A DNA stretch of 64,000 bases, from NCBI GenBank assembly GCA_900548875.1, contig URMA01000003.1, positions 1 through 64,000 of the forward strand, given 5' to 3'. The stretch comes from an uncultured Porphyromonadaceae bacterium (GTDB lineage Bacteria; Bacteroidota; Bacteroidia; Bacteroidales; Muribaculaceae). A program made the translations under genes and the position numbers. Below are positions 1 through 7,715 of this stretch, piece after piece (position 1 is the stretch's first letter; each line of letters starts with the position of its first letter). The notes beneath the pieces are model-generated. The model was not told the DNA's origin. It ran no database searches and saw only the letters and a list, made by a program, of their open reading frames with translations.

Positions 1-172
1 TTCTTAAGTCCGTTAAATGCAAGTGCCTCTTCTACCAGTTCTTTTCTCTTTTTCTTATCTTGTCATGATCTGGATGATCGTTTTATCCGTCTCACGCATT
101 CCCTTCTTTGCAAGCTCTCCGATATTGCGGATTGTATTTTCTACAAGTCCGTCTCCTCCATAGAACTGCTTT
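1..172 (-). pseudogene. Unrecognised minus-strand gene fragment at the window edge
   Basis: The minus strand reads an open stretch containing FYGGDGLVENTIRN and ending at a stop at 55-57. The other minus-strand frame then stays open to the window edge (DKKKRKELVEEALAFNGLK). Together they look like one protein broken by a frameshift, but I do not recognise the family. Its upstream part ends abruptly where pyrE sequence begins, at about 170-178. Codon choice (AAG, GGA, AGA, GAG) looks unlike the neighbouring genes. It could be a mobile-element remnant, foreign DNA or an assembly chimera. Confidence 0.3.
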
Positions 173-175
173 CCT

Positions 176-370
176 ATCTTCTCTTACCAGTTCCCGATTG
201 CAGTTGAAGCATTCAAAAAGGCCAATGTGCAGTTGCTCACGCTCAGCAACTATTCGGCAATGCTTGAAGCTGCGCTCGAAATCAACTATATCAAGGATTC
301 CGATTTGGAAACATTGAAGCAGTGGCGTAAAGACCCGGCAAACTGGACACCGAACACTACAATCGAATAA
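176..370 (+). pseudogene. pyrE: 3' fragment of orotate phosphoribosyltransferase gene (pyrE)
   Basis: The frame ending at TAA 368-370 encodes IFSYQFPIAVEAF, then NVQLLTLSNY, and ends NWTPNTTIE. I recognise this as the C-terminal third of Bacteroidales PyrE, which makes orotidine 5'-phosphate from orotate and PRPP in pyrimidine synthesis. The PRPP-binding and catalytic portions are missing: an in-frame TAG lies at 161-163, no start codon lies between, and the DNA left of about 176 is unrelated. The following SRPBCC gene starts one base after the stop, as expected for an operon. The gene is either truly truncated or the left end is a misjoin. Confidence 0.7.
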
Positions 371-371
371 T

Positions 372-797
372 ATGTCAACTTTTAAAAGTACAGAAAGAAT
401 TATCAGTGCCGACTTGTCGACAGTCTACGGCCGTTTGTCAAACCTGGAGTCGCTTCAGGGGCTGACCCTGAATGTTCCTGACGACTTGAAGGACAAGGTA
501 GGGAATGTGCGTATTGAAGGTGATACGATTACCATTTCGGCCAATCCCGTGGGCGACGTATCGTTCAAGATTACGAAACGCCTTGAAAACGAGTTGATTC
601 GCCTTGAAGCAGTTTCTTCTCCTCTGCCGTTCAATATTGACGTGCATCTCAGCGAAAATACGCCCGAAACGACAAAGGCTATGGCTGAAATCAAAATCGA
701 GCTCCACCCGATTATCAAGCCTATGATTTCTAAACCGTTGCAGGATGCTGCCGAAAAATTCGGTGAATTGCTGACAGTTATTCCTTACAACAAGTAA
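372..797 (+). CDS. SRPBCC (START-like) family protein
   Basis: This 141-residue protein has no signal peptide. It has the pattern of a single SRPBCC/START-like helix-grip fold: an N-terminal beta strand with ERIISADLSTVY, a run of beta segments and a long C-terminal helix (about 118-137). Members bind small hydrophobic ligands or act as cyclase-like domains; no substrate can be named here. It starts one base after the pyrE stop, and in Bacteroidales genomes I know of such a gene directly following pyrE, so co-transcription is likely. A good hairpin terminator follows at 824-856. Family call fairly sure, function unknown. Confidence 0.75.
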   Translation: MSTFKSTERIISADLSTVYGRLSNLESLQGLTLNVPDDLKDKVGNVRIEGDTITISANPVGDVSFKITKRLENELIRLEAVSSPLPFNIDVHLSENTPETTKAMAEIKIELHPIIKPMISKPLQDAAEKFGELLTVIPYNK

Positions 798-823
798 AAG
801 AAACAAGACTTTTAATAATACAG

Positions 824-856
824 AAAACCGCAGGTGGATTCACTTGCGGTTTTTTA
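824..856 (+). terminator. Rho-independent terminator after the SRPBCC gene
   Basis: The nine-base arm AAAACCGCA (824-832) pairs with TGCGGTTTT (844-852), followed by T-rich sequence. Confidence 0.85.
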
Positions 857-1116
857 TTGTCGGAAACGGAAAAACAGAATGTCGGCTTTCCGATGTAGTT
901 AGCTCATTATTAAACTCAAATTGGTCATTATACAATAGACAGATTTGGGTTTGAAAAAGTGTTCTCTCAAAACTTTTTCCGGGAATATTTTGCTGTGTTA
1001 GTAAAAAGTTGTATTTTGGTACATCAAAATGATAATTATAGGTCTCTGTCGAGTCAAAGATAATCGAATCCTTTAGCATCCCCCAGAACCGCTGGTGGGT
1101 CACTTTGAGATAAGTT
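857..1116. other. Intergenic region without a recognisable gene
   Basis: These 260 bases are AT-rich. A minus-strand frame stays open here but has no start codon of its own in this part and no recognisable similarity. It should contain the promoter of the TPR/HTH regulator. I see only near-matches to the -7 consensus (TATTTTGG at 1012-1019) and do not call one. Confidence 0.4.
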
Positions 1117-2796
1117 ATGAGAAATATTTTTATAATATTTTTGTCGTCTGTATTTTTGTGCGTGGTTTCCTGCTCTCGCTCGGCCTTACATTTCAACGGC
1201 ATTATTGATGATGCAGAGAAAGTGATGCGGACAAGTCCTGACAGCGCCATGAAGATGCTTGATGTAATCGATCCCTCGGATTTGACGGTTGACTCAATCC
1301 GTGCCAAGTATTATTATGTTAAGGCTTGGGGACACATGCGGCAGAGCCACTCGATGGTTTCTGATTCTCTTATAGCGGAAGCACACCACTATTTTAAAGG
1401 CAAGGACATTGTCCGAGATATGCGGAGTGGTACTGCCTTGGCTTGGTATAAGTTTTGGGTTGGTGACATCTCTGGAGCAATTGCATTGCTTGATTCACTT
1501 GTAAGTCTGCCTAATCTGTCGGATTCTCTTTTGGCAGAAACTCTTCATGCTCGTGTATTGCTCGGTGCTTCTGAATATCAAGGCGATGAGTTAGTGCCTT
1601 TGACGCAAAGACTTATTAAGATGGAAACAGACTCTTTGAGGCAGTTTGAAGTCAAGTATTTGTTGCTTAATGCTTACGAATATGCCAATGAGCCAGACTC
1701 AGCCTTGTTGCTTCTTGATGAACTTTTGAAATATGCAAAATCTCATAATTTGGGTGATAAGCATTTTCAATTTACCCTTGAACGTGCTCAACTTCTGACA
1801 GAGCTAGGACGTGAGAAAGAGAGCCAGGAAGCTATTGATTACATATTCTCTCATGCAGGTCCGGACAACGGAGCTGCCGACTATCTGCATTTGCAGTCGG
1901 CAATAAATGCCCTGAATATTGGTAATCTTGCCACCGCATCACGCGAACTTGCGCTTGCTGACAGTTTTGCGGTAAAGATGCGAAATGCTGATGACGTATA
2001 TTATCGCGGCTATAGTAACTTGCTCCACGCAATGATTGATTTCAAGCGGTCGGGACGCATCAAGTTGTCATACGTCAATGGCTTGAACAATCGGCAACAG
2101 GAGCGTTTCAACCGTATGAAGGCTTCGCAATGGGAATCAGAACGTGGTGCATTACAGCAACAGACCCGTGTCTTGATGCTGAAAGCAGAAAGTGAGTATA
2201 AGACGGTGGTTATTCTGGCGGTTACCTTATTTGCGGTGCTTGTCATTGTCTGTGCTCTCTGGATAATCAGGCATCGCCGACAGCGTGAACGGGAGAATGA
2301 GGAAAGAGCCGAGGCTTTGCAGAAGATGGTTAATGAACTGAAATCAACAAAACTCACTTCTGCCACAGCCGACACAATGGCTACAACTGCCTTGCGTCGC
2401 GCAATGCTCCAACAGCTCGGCATCATCAAGATGGTAGCCGAGACCCCGACAGAGCAAAACCGCGAAATGCTTCGTAAAATTTCATCAATTGAGAGTGACA
2501 CCAATGGCGAACTTGTAAACTGGGGCAATCTATATGAGCTTATAGACAACCTTTATTCTGGTTTTCATTCCAAACTCCACGGCATGTATGGCACTAGCCT
2601 TACAGATAAAGAAGAGCAGATAGTGGTTCTGATGATGGCTGGTTTTTCAACCAAGGAAATCAGTGTAATCACATCGCAGACCACCTCTACAATCTATGTA
2701 CGCAAATCGTCGGTAAGAAAGAAACTCGGAGTTCCTGAAAAGGAAGACATTGTGGCCTTCCTTCGGGAGAAATTTACGGAAAAGGTTTCTCTGTAA
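1117..2796 (+). CDS. Membrane-spanning TPR protein with C-terminal LuxR-type HTH
   Basis: The 559-residue protein starts with a lipoprotein-like signal (VVSC, Cys19), followed by TPR-like helical repeats to about residue 300. A hydrophobic helix (about 363-385, VVILAVTLFAVLVIVC) and a charged coiled coil come next. The C-terminus (about 494-540, with LTDKEEQIVVLMMAGFSTKE) is a LuxR/GerE-type helix-turn-helix. This predicts a periplasmic sensor joined through the inner membrane to a cytoplasmic DNA-binding domain, a layout known in Bacteroidota. If the N-terminal Cys were lipidated, the protein would be anchored twice. It lies directly upstream of an outer-membrane barrel gene that it may control (inference). 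Ligand and target are unknown. Confidence 0.8.
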   Translation: MRNIFIIFLSSVFLCVVSCSRSALHFNGIIDDAEKVMRTSPDSAMKMLDVIDPSDLTVDSIRAKYYYVKAWGHMRQSHSMVSDSLIAEAHHYFKGKDIVRDMRSGTALAWYKFWVGDISGAIALLDSLVSLPNLSDSLLAETLHARVLLGASEYQGDELVPLTQRLIKMETDSLRQFEVKYLLLNAYEYANEPDSALLLLDELLKYAKSHNLGDKHFQFTLERAQLLTELGREKESQEAIDYIFSHAGPDNGAADYLHLQSAINALNIGNLATASRELALADSFAVKMRNADDVYYRGYSNLLHAMIDFKRSGRIKLSYVNGLNNRQQERFNRMKASQWESERGALQQQTRVLMLKAESEYKTVVILAVTLFAVLVIVCALWIIRHRRQRERENEERAEALQKMVNELKSTKLTSATADTMATTALRRAMLQQLGIIKMVAETPTEQNREMLRKISSIESDTNGELVNWGNLYELIDNLYSGFHSKLHGMYGTSLTDKEEQIVVLMMAGFSTKEISVITSQTTSTIYVRKSSVRKKLGVPEKEDIVAFLREKFTEKVSL

Positions 2797-2954
2797 GAAC
2801 TCATTAAAACCAATCGATTACTTATTAAGACTTTTATGAAATGCAACCGCTGATTATCAGTGTGTTGCATTTTCTGTATTAAAACTTTTAGATTTGGTAT
2901 TAAGATATATTCAGACATTATTTTGCAGTATGAAAATGATAAAACGTACTGTAT

Positions 2955-5276
2955 ATGGAAAAGAAAATTAAGATTAAAAAATTAATCTCATTACTAATTG
3001 GGGCAGCTGTTACTGCTACTGCTGTCGGTCGTGATATCAAAGGTATTGTTCTTGACGAAAATAGCAAACCGCTTGATTTTGTGAACGTGGTGCTTTATTG
3101 CGACTCTACTTTTGTTGCAGGAGGCATTACGGATTCTGAAGGAGCGTTCACTGTTAGCACTGATTCCTCCTGCAAACTCATAGCGAAAATCTCATTCGTT
3201 GGTTTTGAAAAATATACTGCAATTGTTCCCGATGGTGGAGATATGGGTGTGATAACTTTGAATCCTTCTGCTGTACAGCTTGGTGAAGTGGTAGTGAAAG
3301 CAAATCGTCCTATTACTACAATGAAAGGAGATGTCCTTGTAACGAATGTGGCAGGCTCTCAACTTGAACATGCAGGTACAGCAAACGATGTTCTTACGCA
3401 AGTTCCTATGGTTCTTGGGCGTGATGGGAATTTTGAAGTATTTGGTAAAGGTTCTCCGTCTATTTATATAAATGGGCGTGAGGTTATGGATCCCACGCAA
3501 CTGTCTCAGCTGAGTTCTGCAGATATTAAGAATATTGAAGTCATAACAAATCCGGGAGCAAAATATGATGCCTCGGTCAAATCAGTTATCCGTATTCAGA
3601 CCAAACGACCTCAAGGTGACGGATTTGGTGGGACTATTCGAACACAGGGCGTGATGCAAAAGTATTTTCGTACCGTTGATCAAGCAAACTTCAAATTCCG
3701 TACTGGCGGGCTTGAATTATTTGGCAATTTCGGCTATTTGGGAGGAAAATTCCAAAGCAGTAATAAAGTGGATATGCTCACACAGTCTTCAGTAACATGG
3801 AATCAGATGTTGACACAAGATGGAAATATGTGTACAAATGAGTTCTTTGGAAAAGCAGGCTTTTCATATCTGTTCTGTGATAATCATTCCATTGGAGCTT
3901 ATTATTCCAATGGTTTTACGAAGCAAAAGACAGAACATACAGGTGTCAGCCAAATATTTACTGATGATGTGCTGTATGATAATTTGACTATGCTTGGCAG
4001 CACGGAAAATAACATTCTCCCAAAACATCATGCAAATCTCTATTACAATGGTGAAATAGGCAAACTTGGAATTGATTTCAATACGGATTATATGTGGCGC
4101 AAAAGCAGAACGTATATGTGTAATGATGAGACAAGTGAGAATCAGGAGAATTCCATTGTCAATTCCATTGGGGCGAATAGAAGTCATCTGTTTGCTGAAA
4201 GACTTGTTTTTAGTTATCCGTTATGGAAAGGAGGAATAGAAATAGGAGAGGAATATACATCTTCACGCTTTTCATCTGATTACATTACAGATGCCTCAAT
4301 AGTTGGTAGCTCTGCTTCTGAAGTAAATGAAAATAATATTGCCGGATTTTTTGAAATAGGTCAAGCTTTCGACAATTTCAATGTCAACGTAGGTTTGCGA
4401 TATGAGCATGTGAGTTTTGATTATCTTGATAACGGTCAGAAAAAAGATGATCGAAGTAGAAGCTATAACAATCTTTTCCCATCATTGTCACTGTCAACTA
4501 AGATTAAGAATGTACAGTTCTCCATGAGTTATACACACAAGACACAACGTCCTGGATATGCCGATCTTGACGGTACCGTAGACTATATTAACCGGTTTAC
4601 TCTTGAAAGTGGTAATCCATTCCTTAAACAGGAGAAAATTCATTCTTTGGAGCTAATGGGTGCATGGCGTCAGTTCTTCGGTCAGATTACCTATACTTAT
4701 AAGAAAGACCCGATAATGAACGCTACTTGTCCGTATGGTGATGATGGTGAGATAAAACTTATTACAATGGATAATTTCTCTAAAATTCAAGGCCTACAGG
4801 CTTTTGTCGGTGGGCAGTTTAATGTCGGTATATGGCAACCGAGGATCAACTTGGGAATTATGAAACAATGGCTGGCCATAGAATATTCAAACGGTCGTAA
4901 GAGGTTGGAAAAACCTATCGGTCTTGTGCAATTTCAAAATGCAATTCATCTGCCTTTTGATATTTGGATGAATGTGGATATGCAATGGATGAGTGCTGGA
5001 AATAGTGACAATACGTATCAGAAATCATCATCTTATCTCAATGCAAAACTGTATAAGGCATTTTTCAACAATCGTTTCAGCATTACAATCGAAGCCAATG
5101 ATATATTCAACAAAAGCAACCGTGATGTAACCCTCATGAGCAAAGATGTCACAATCTATAGGCTTAATACAACCAATAACCGTACTTTTATGCTTACTCT
5201 GCAATACACTTTCAACTCGACACGGGACAGATACCGTGGACAGGGAGCAGGAATAAATGAAATGAATCGTTTTTAA
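2955..5276 (+). CDS. Outer-membrane beta-barrel protein with CarboxypepD_reg and plug-like domains
   Basis: The product is 773 residues. A Lys-rich n-region and signal peptide (1-25) precede a CarboxypepD_reg-like beta sandwich (about 27-105, GIVLDENSKPLDFVNVVLY). A TonB-receptor-like plug follows (about 115-215, with SPSIYINGREV and NPGAKYD), then a long barrel. This matches the 'outer membrane protein beta-barrel' family rather than SusC: it is shorter and has no SusD partner. Substrate unknown. It follows the TPR/HTH regulator after a 158-base gap and is followed 10 bases later by a small secreted protein. The region is more AT-rich than the barrel gene at 7.7 kb, which hints at separate ancestry. 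Confidence 0.8.
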   Translation: MEKKIKIKKLISLLIGAAVTATAVGRDIKGIVLDENSKPLDFVNVVLYCDSTFVAGGITDSEGAFTVSTDSSCKLIAKISFVGFEKYTAIVPDGGDMGVITLNPSAVQLGEVVVKANRPITTMKGDVLVTNVAGSQLEHAGTANDVLTQVPMVLGRDGNFEVFGKGSPSIYINGREVMDPTQLSQLSSADIKNIEVITNPGAKYDASVKSVIRIQTKRPQGDGFGGTIRTQGVMQKYFRTVDQANFKFRTGGLELFGNFGYLGGKFQSSNKVDMLTQSSVTWNQMLTQDGNMCTNEFFGKAGFSYLFCDNHSIGAYYSNGFTKQKTEHTGVSQIFTDDVLYDNLTMLGSTENNILPKHHANLYYNGEIGKLGIDFNTDYMWRKSRTYMCNDETSENQENSIVNSIGANRSHLFAERLVFSYPLWKGGIEIGEEYTSSRFSSDYITDASIVGSSASEVNENNIAGFFEIGQAFDNFNVNVGLRYEHVSFDYLDNGQKKDDRSRSYNNLFPSLSLSTKIKNVQFSMSYTHKTQRPGYADLDGTVDYINRFTLESGNPFLKQEKIHSLELMGAWRQFFGQITYTYKKDPIMNATCPYGDDGEIKLITMDNFSKIQGLQAFVGGQFNVGIWQPRINLGIMKQWLAIEYSNGRKRLEKPIGLVQFQNAIHLPFDIWMNVDMQWMSAGNSDNTYQKSSSYLNAKLYKAFFNNRFSITIEANDIFNKSNRDVTLMSKDVTIYRLNTTNNRTFMLTLQYTFNSTRDRYRGQGAGINEMNRF

Positions 5277-5286
5277 TTATATTTAT

Positions 5287-5616
5287 ATGAAGACATTGAT
5301 AACTGTATTTTTCTTGGCTGTCATAGGTTTGGCTGTCAATGCGAAGCCTCATTGTCAAGGCTTCAACAATTACGATGACAAGGTGACTATCGTTTTCACG
5401 GACAATCAAACTGGAGAGCGATACTCGGTTTCCGATGTTAAACTCATTCCATCGTCATGGAATAGAGAAGAGTGCCCGGCTACTTCTGTTAAAATAGCAG
5501 AAAAGAATGGTATAGTCACTGTAACACTTGTCTTTCCTCACATCTCCCAATTCTCAAATCCCAAAGTGAAACTCCGGATCAATGGGAAGAAAACTAAATT
5601 CAAGGTCTGTCAGTAA
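5287..5616 (+). CDS. Small secreted protein, unknown function
   Basis: The protein is 109 residues with a clear signal peptide (1-19, cleavage after VNA). Mature residues are mostly beta-strand-like (VTIVFTDNQ, KVKLRINGKKTKFKV) with three cysteines (PHC, EEC, KVC), so one disulphide is possible. I do not recognise the family. It starts 10 bases after the barrel gene and is probably co-transcribed. An accessory or ligand-binding role for the barrel is a guess from position only. A hairpin follows at 5650-5688. Confidence 0.65.
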   Translation: MKTLITVFFLAVIGLAVNAKPHCQGFNNYDDKVTIVFTDNQTGERYSVSDVKLIPSSWNREECPATSVKIAEKNGIVTVTLVFPHISQFSNPKVKLRINGKKTKFKVCQ

Positions 5617-5649
5617 CTAAAATTTCATTCAAGAATCATCATAAGATGA

Positions 5650-5700
5650 ACAATACCTTTGATTGCGAGATGCTGTCAAGGGTATTGTCTGTTTCTATCT
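5650..5700 (+). terminator. Probable terminator hairpin after the barrel/secreted-protein genes
   Basis: ACAATACCTTTG (5650-5661) pairs with CAAGGGTATTGT (5677-5688) over 12 positions with one G-U. The following sequence is only moderately T-rich (TCTGTTTCTATCTTTT), so this is a weaker call than the other terminators. Confidence 0.5.
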
Positions 5701-5792
5701 TTTCAGATGATTGGAACGTGAACTTTGAGTTTCATTCACATTTTGTAGTACGCCAAATCGTGCTTTAATAGATTTCCTTTATTCTCTTGGTT

Positions 5793-6518
5793 TTATTCAT
5801 TTTCCGGTGGGAGGGAGTTGCCTTCCATTTGGCGGATAAAGCTGTCGGCATAGATGCGGCCTACGGGGATTTCCGTAGCGCGGTAGTGAAGGATGATGCG
5901 GCGGCGGGTGTAGCGGGCCACTTTCTGCACCGGAACGATAAACGATTTGTGAACACGGGCGAATTTTTGCTCCGGCAGCATTTCCGACAGCGACTTGAAG
6001 CTCATCTGTGTCAGCACGGGACGGCCTTCCGACAGGTGGATTTTAATATAGTTTCCCATTGCTTCGATATATTGGATGTCGCTGATTCGGATTTTTACAT
6101 TCTGGTATTCTACCTTTACCGTGATTTCTTCTTCGTCGAGGGCGGTTGCCGGCGTGTTCAGCCGTTGCAACTGTTGCAGGTTGCGGGCCTTTTCCACGGC
6201 TTTTTCAAAGCGGGAAAACGAGAAGGGCTTATGGAGAAAGTCGACGGCGTCCAGCTCGAAACCGTCGAGCGCAAACTGGGCGTAGGCGGTGGTAAAAATC
6301 AGGAATGTGCCTTTGGGCAGAATCTTGGCAAGGTCGAGCCCCGAAACTCCGTTCATTTCAATGTCGAGAAACACGATGTCGGGGTGGGAACGGCTTACGA
6401 AGTCCATTCCCGTTTCAGGGTTGCTGAACGTGTTAAGTTCCAGATTGCCCATGCGTTGGCAAAACTGTTCGATGATGCTGAGTGCGACGGGTTCGTCGTC
6501 AATCGCTACACATTTCAT
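5793..6518 (-). CDS. LytTR-family response regulator
   Basis: The protein is 241 residues. The N-terminal receiver domain (about 1-120) has the acidic pair DDE (7-9), the phospho-acceptor Asp52 in VFLDIEMNG, and the conserved Lys in FLHKPF. A LytTR DNA-binding domain covers about 140-235 (IQYIEAMGNYIKIHL, FARVHKSFIV). The gene begins one base after the stop of the LytS-type kinase, so they form a two-gene operon. The divergent barrel gene at 7716 is the obvious candidate target (inference). A second, related pair lies at 21.1-22.9 kb. Confidence 0.92.
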   Translation of the reverse strand: MKCVAIDDEPVALSIIEQFCQRMGNLELNTFSNPETGMDFVSRSHPDIVFLDIEMNGVSGLDLAKILPKGTFLIFTTAYAQFALDGFELDAVDFLHKPFSFSRFEKAVEKARNLQQLQRLNTPATALDEEEITVKVEYQNVKIRISDIQYIEAMGNYIKIHLSEGRPVLTQMSFKSLSEMLPEQKFARVHKSFIVPVQKVARYTRRRIILHYRATEIPVGRIYADSFIRQMEGNSLPPENE

Positions 6519-6519
6519 T

Positions 6520-7548
6520 TCAGTCGAGTTTGATTTGCAGTGTCACTTTATAGTAATCGTCGGTTTTCTCGATGTCAAGCCGATGGCGTTTTGGGTAGAG
6601 CAATTCCATGCGTTTCCGGCAGTTGCTGATTCCGATGCCTTTCTTTTCGTCGGGAACATGCGTAAAGATAGGGTTTTCTGTCCGAAAAACCAAGTTCCCC
6701 TCTATGGCTTCAACGGAAATGAACACATTTGACTTTTTTGTGGACGAAATTCCGTATTTCAAGGCATTCTCGACGAAGGTGATGAGCAGCATGGGAGCGA
6801 TTCGCATCGCACAGCTCGCCACATCGGTGTGTTTCTCGAAAGTGACAGTGACATTTTCGTTCATCCGGTTTTTTTGCAGTTCAATGTATTGTTCGATGTA
6901 GTCGATTTCCATTTCCAGCGGGATCTTGTCCTTCGTCGCGTTGGAGTACATGTATTTCATCAGGCTGATGAACTGCATGAAGGCCGTTTCCGCCTTTTCG
7001 GATTTTGTCACGAGCAGTCCGTAGAGCGTATTGAGCGTGTTGAACAGGAAGTGCGGATTGATTTGTGCCTTGTAGAGTGCCAGTTCTGCCTTGTTCTTTT
7101 CATATTCGACGGTTTGGCGGGCAATAATTTGCCGCGACAGTTCGGACAGCATGCCTACCGCCGTGCTGAAGCAGAACACCACCACATAGAGCAGCCATAC
7201 GCCTTTTTCAAGCAGCAGTATCCGCGAAAAGCTTCTTCGTCCTCCGCCGCCGTGTCGTCCTCTGACGGGCATGTCGAAATTATAGTGGACAATCAATGCC
7301 GTGACGGCAATCGTGGCGGCAATGACAAGCAGGGCTATGAACATCTTTTTGCGCGACTGAAACAGCATGGGCATGCAATAGTGGCGCATGGTGAAATAGA
7401 CGATGTAGAGCCATGCCGTGAGTATGACGACAAACGTGTAGTTGTTGTGGGCAAGCCAGCGTTCAATGGGCAGCAGTGCGGTCATGACCGGCAGCAGGAT
7501 GACACAGAAAAGTATGTCGATGTAGAACGGTATGTTTTTGGTTTTCAT
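6520..7548 (-). CDS. LytS-type sensor histidine kinase
   Basis: I choose the ATG at 7546-7548 (MKTKNIPFYIDILF), which gives 342 residues. The longer open frame to 7716 would add 56 non-membrane-like residues and cross the predicted promoter. Four hydrophobic segments fill the first ~160 residues. The His_kinase domain follows with the phospho-acceptor motif INPHFLFNTLN and a HATPase region (ITFVENALKYGI, KGIGISNCRKRMELLY). No extracytoplasmic ligand domain is apparent. It pairs with the adjacent LytTR regulator. A -7 box (TATCTTTG, reverse complement of 7568-7575) lies just upstream. Confidence 0.9.
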   Translation of the reverse strand: MKTKNIPFYIDILFCVILLPVMTALLPIERWLAHNNYTFVVILTAWLYIVYFTMRHYCMPMLFQSRKKMFIALLVIAATIAVTALIVHYNFDMPVRGRHGGGGRRSFSRILLLEKGVWLLYVVVFCFSTAVGMLSELSRQIIARQTVEYEKNKAELALYKAQINPHFLFNTLNTLYGLLVTKSEKAETAFMQFISLMKYMYSNATKDKIPLEMEIDYIEQYIELQKNRMNENVTVTFEKHTDVASCAMRIAPMLLITFVENALKYGISSTKKSNVFISVEAIEGNLVFRTENPIFTHVPDEKKGIGISNCRKRMELLYPKRHRLDIEKTDDYYKVTLQIKLD

Positions 7549-7567
7549 AGTCCTTGATATTATGTTA

Positions 7568-7575
7568 CAAAGATA
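7568..7575 (-). promoter_or_regulatory. -7 box for the kinase/regulator operon
   Basis: CAAAGATA on the plus strand reads TATCTTTG on the minus strand, an exact match to the Bacteroidota -7 consensus TAnnTTTG, about 20 bases before the chosen start at 7548. Confidence 0.6.
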
Positions 7576-7682
7576 GTCGTGTTTTTTGAATCGTGGAAAT
7601 GCGGTGATGGTCGTTTGCCATTTCTTTTGTGCCGTTTGCATACAGACGGCCGCCTGTGCGGATTTTGAACCGAAACTTGCAT

Positions 7683-7690
7683 TAGCTTTG
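7683..7690 (+). promoter_or_regulatory. -7 box for the 916-residue barrel gene
   Basis: TAGCTTTG matches TAnnTTTG 26 bases before the start codon. A TTTG at 7664-7667 could be the -33 element, although the 15-base spacing is short. Confidence 0.5.
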
Positions 7691-7715
7691 CATTGAACAG
7701 TTAATTGATTAGGCA

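Noticed and set aside
840..1307. Minus-strand open frame of 155 codons covering the intergenic region before the TPR/HTH gene
   Set aside because: Its only start codon lies inside the coding region of the plus-strand gene, no similarity is recognisable, and it overlaps a terminator.
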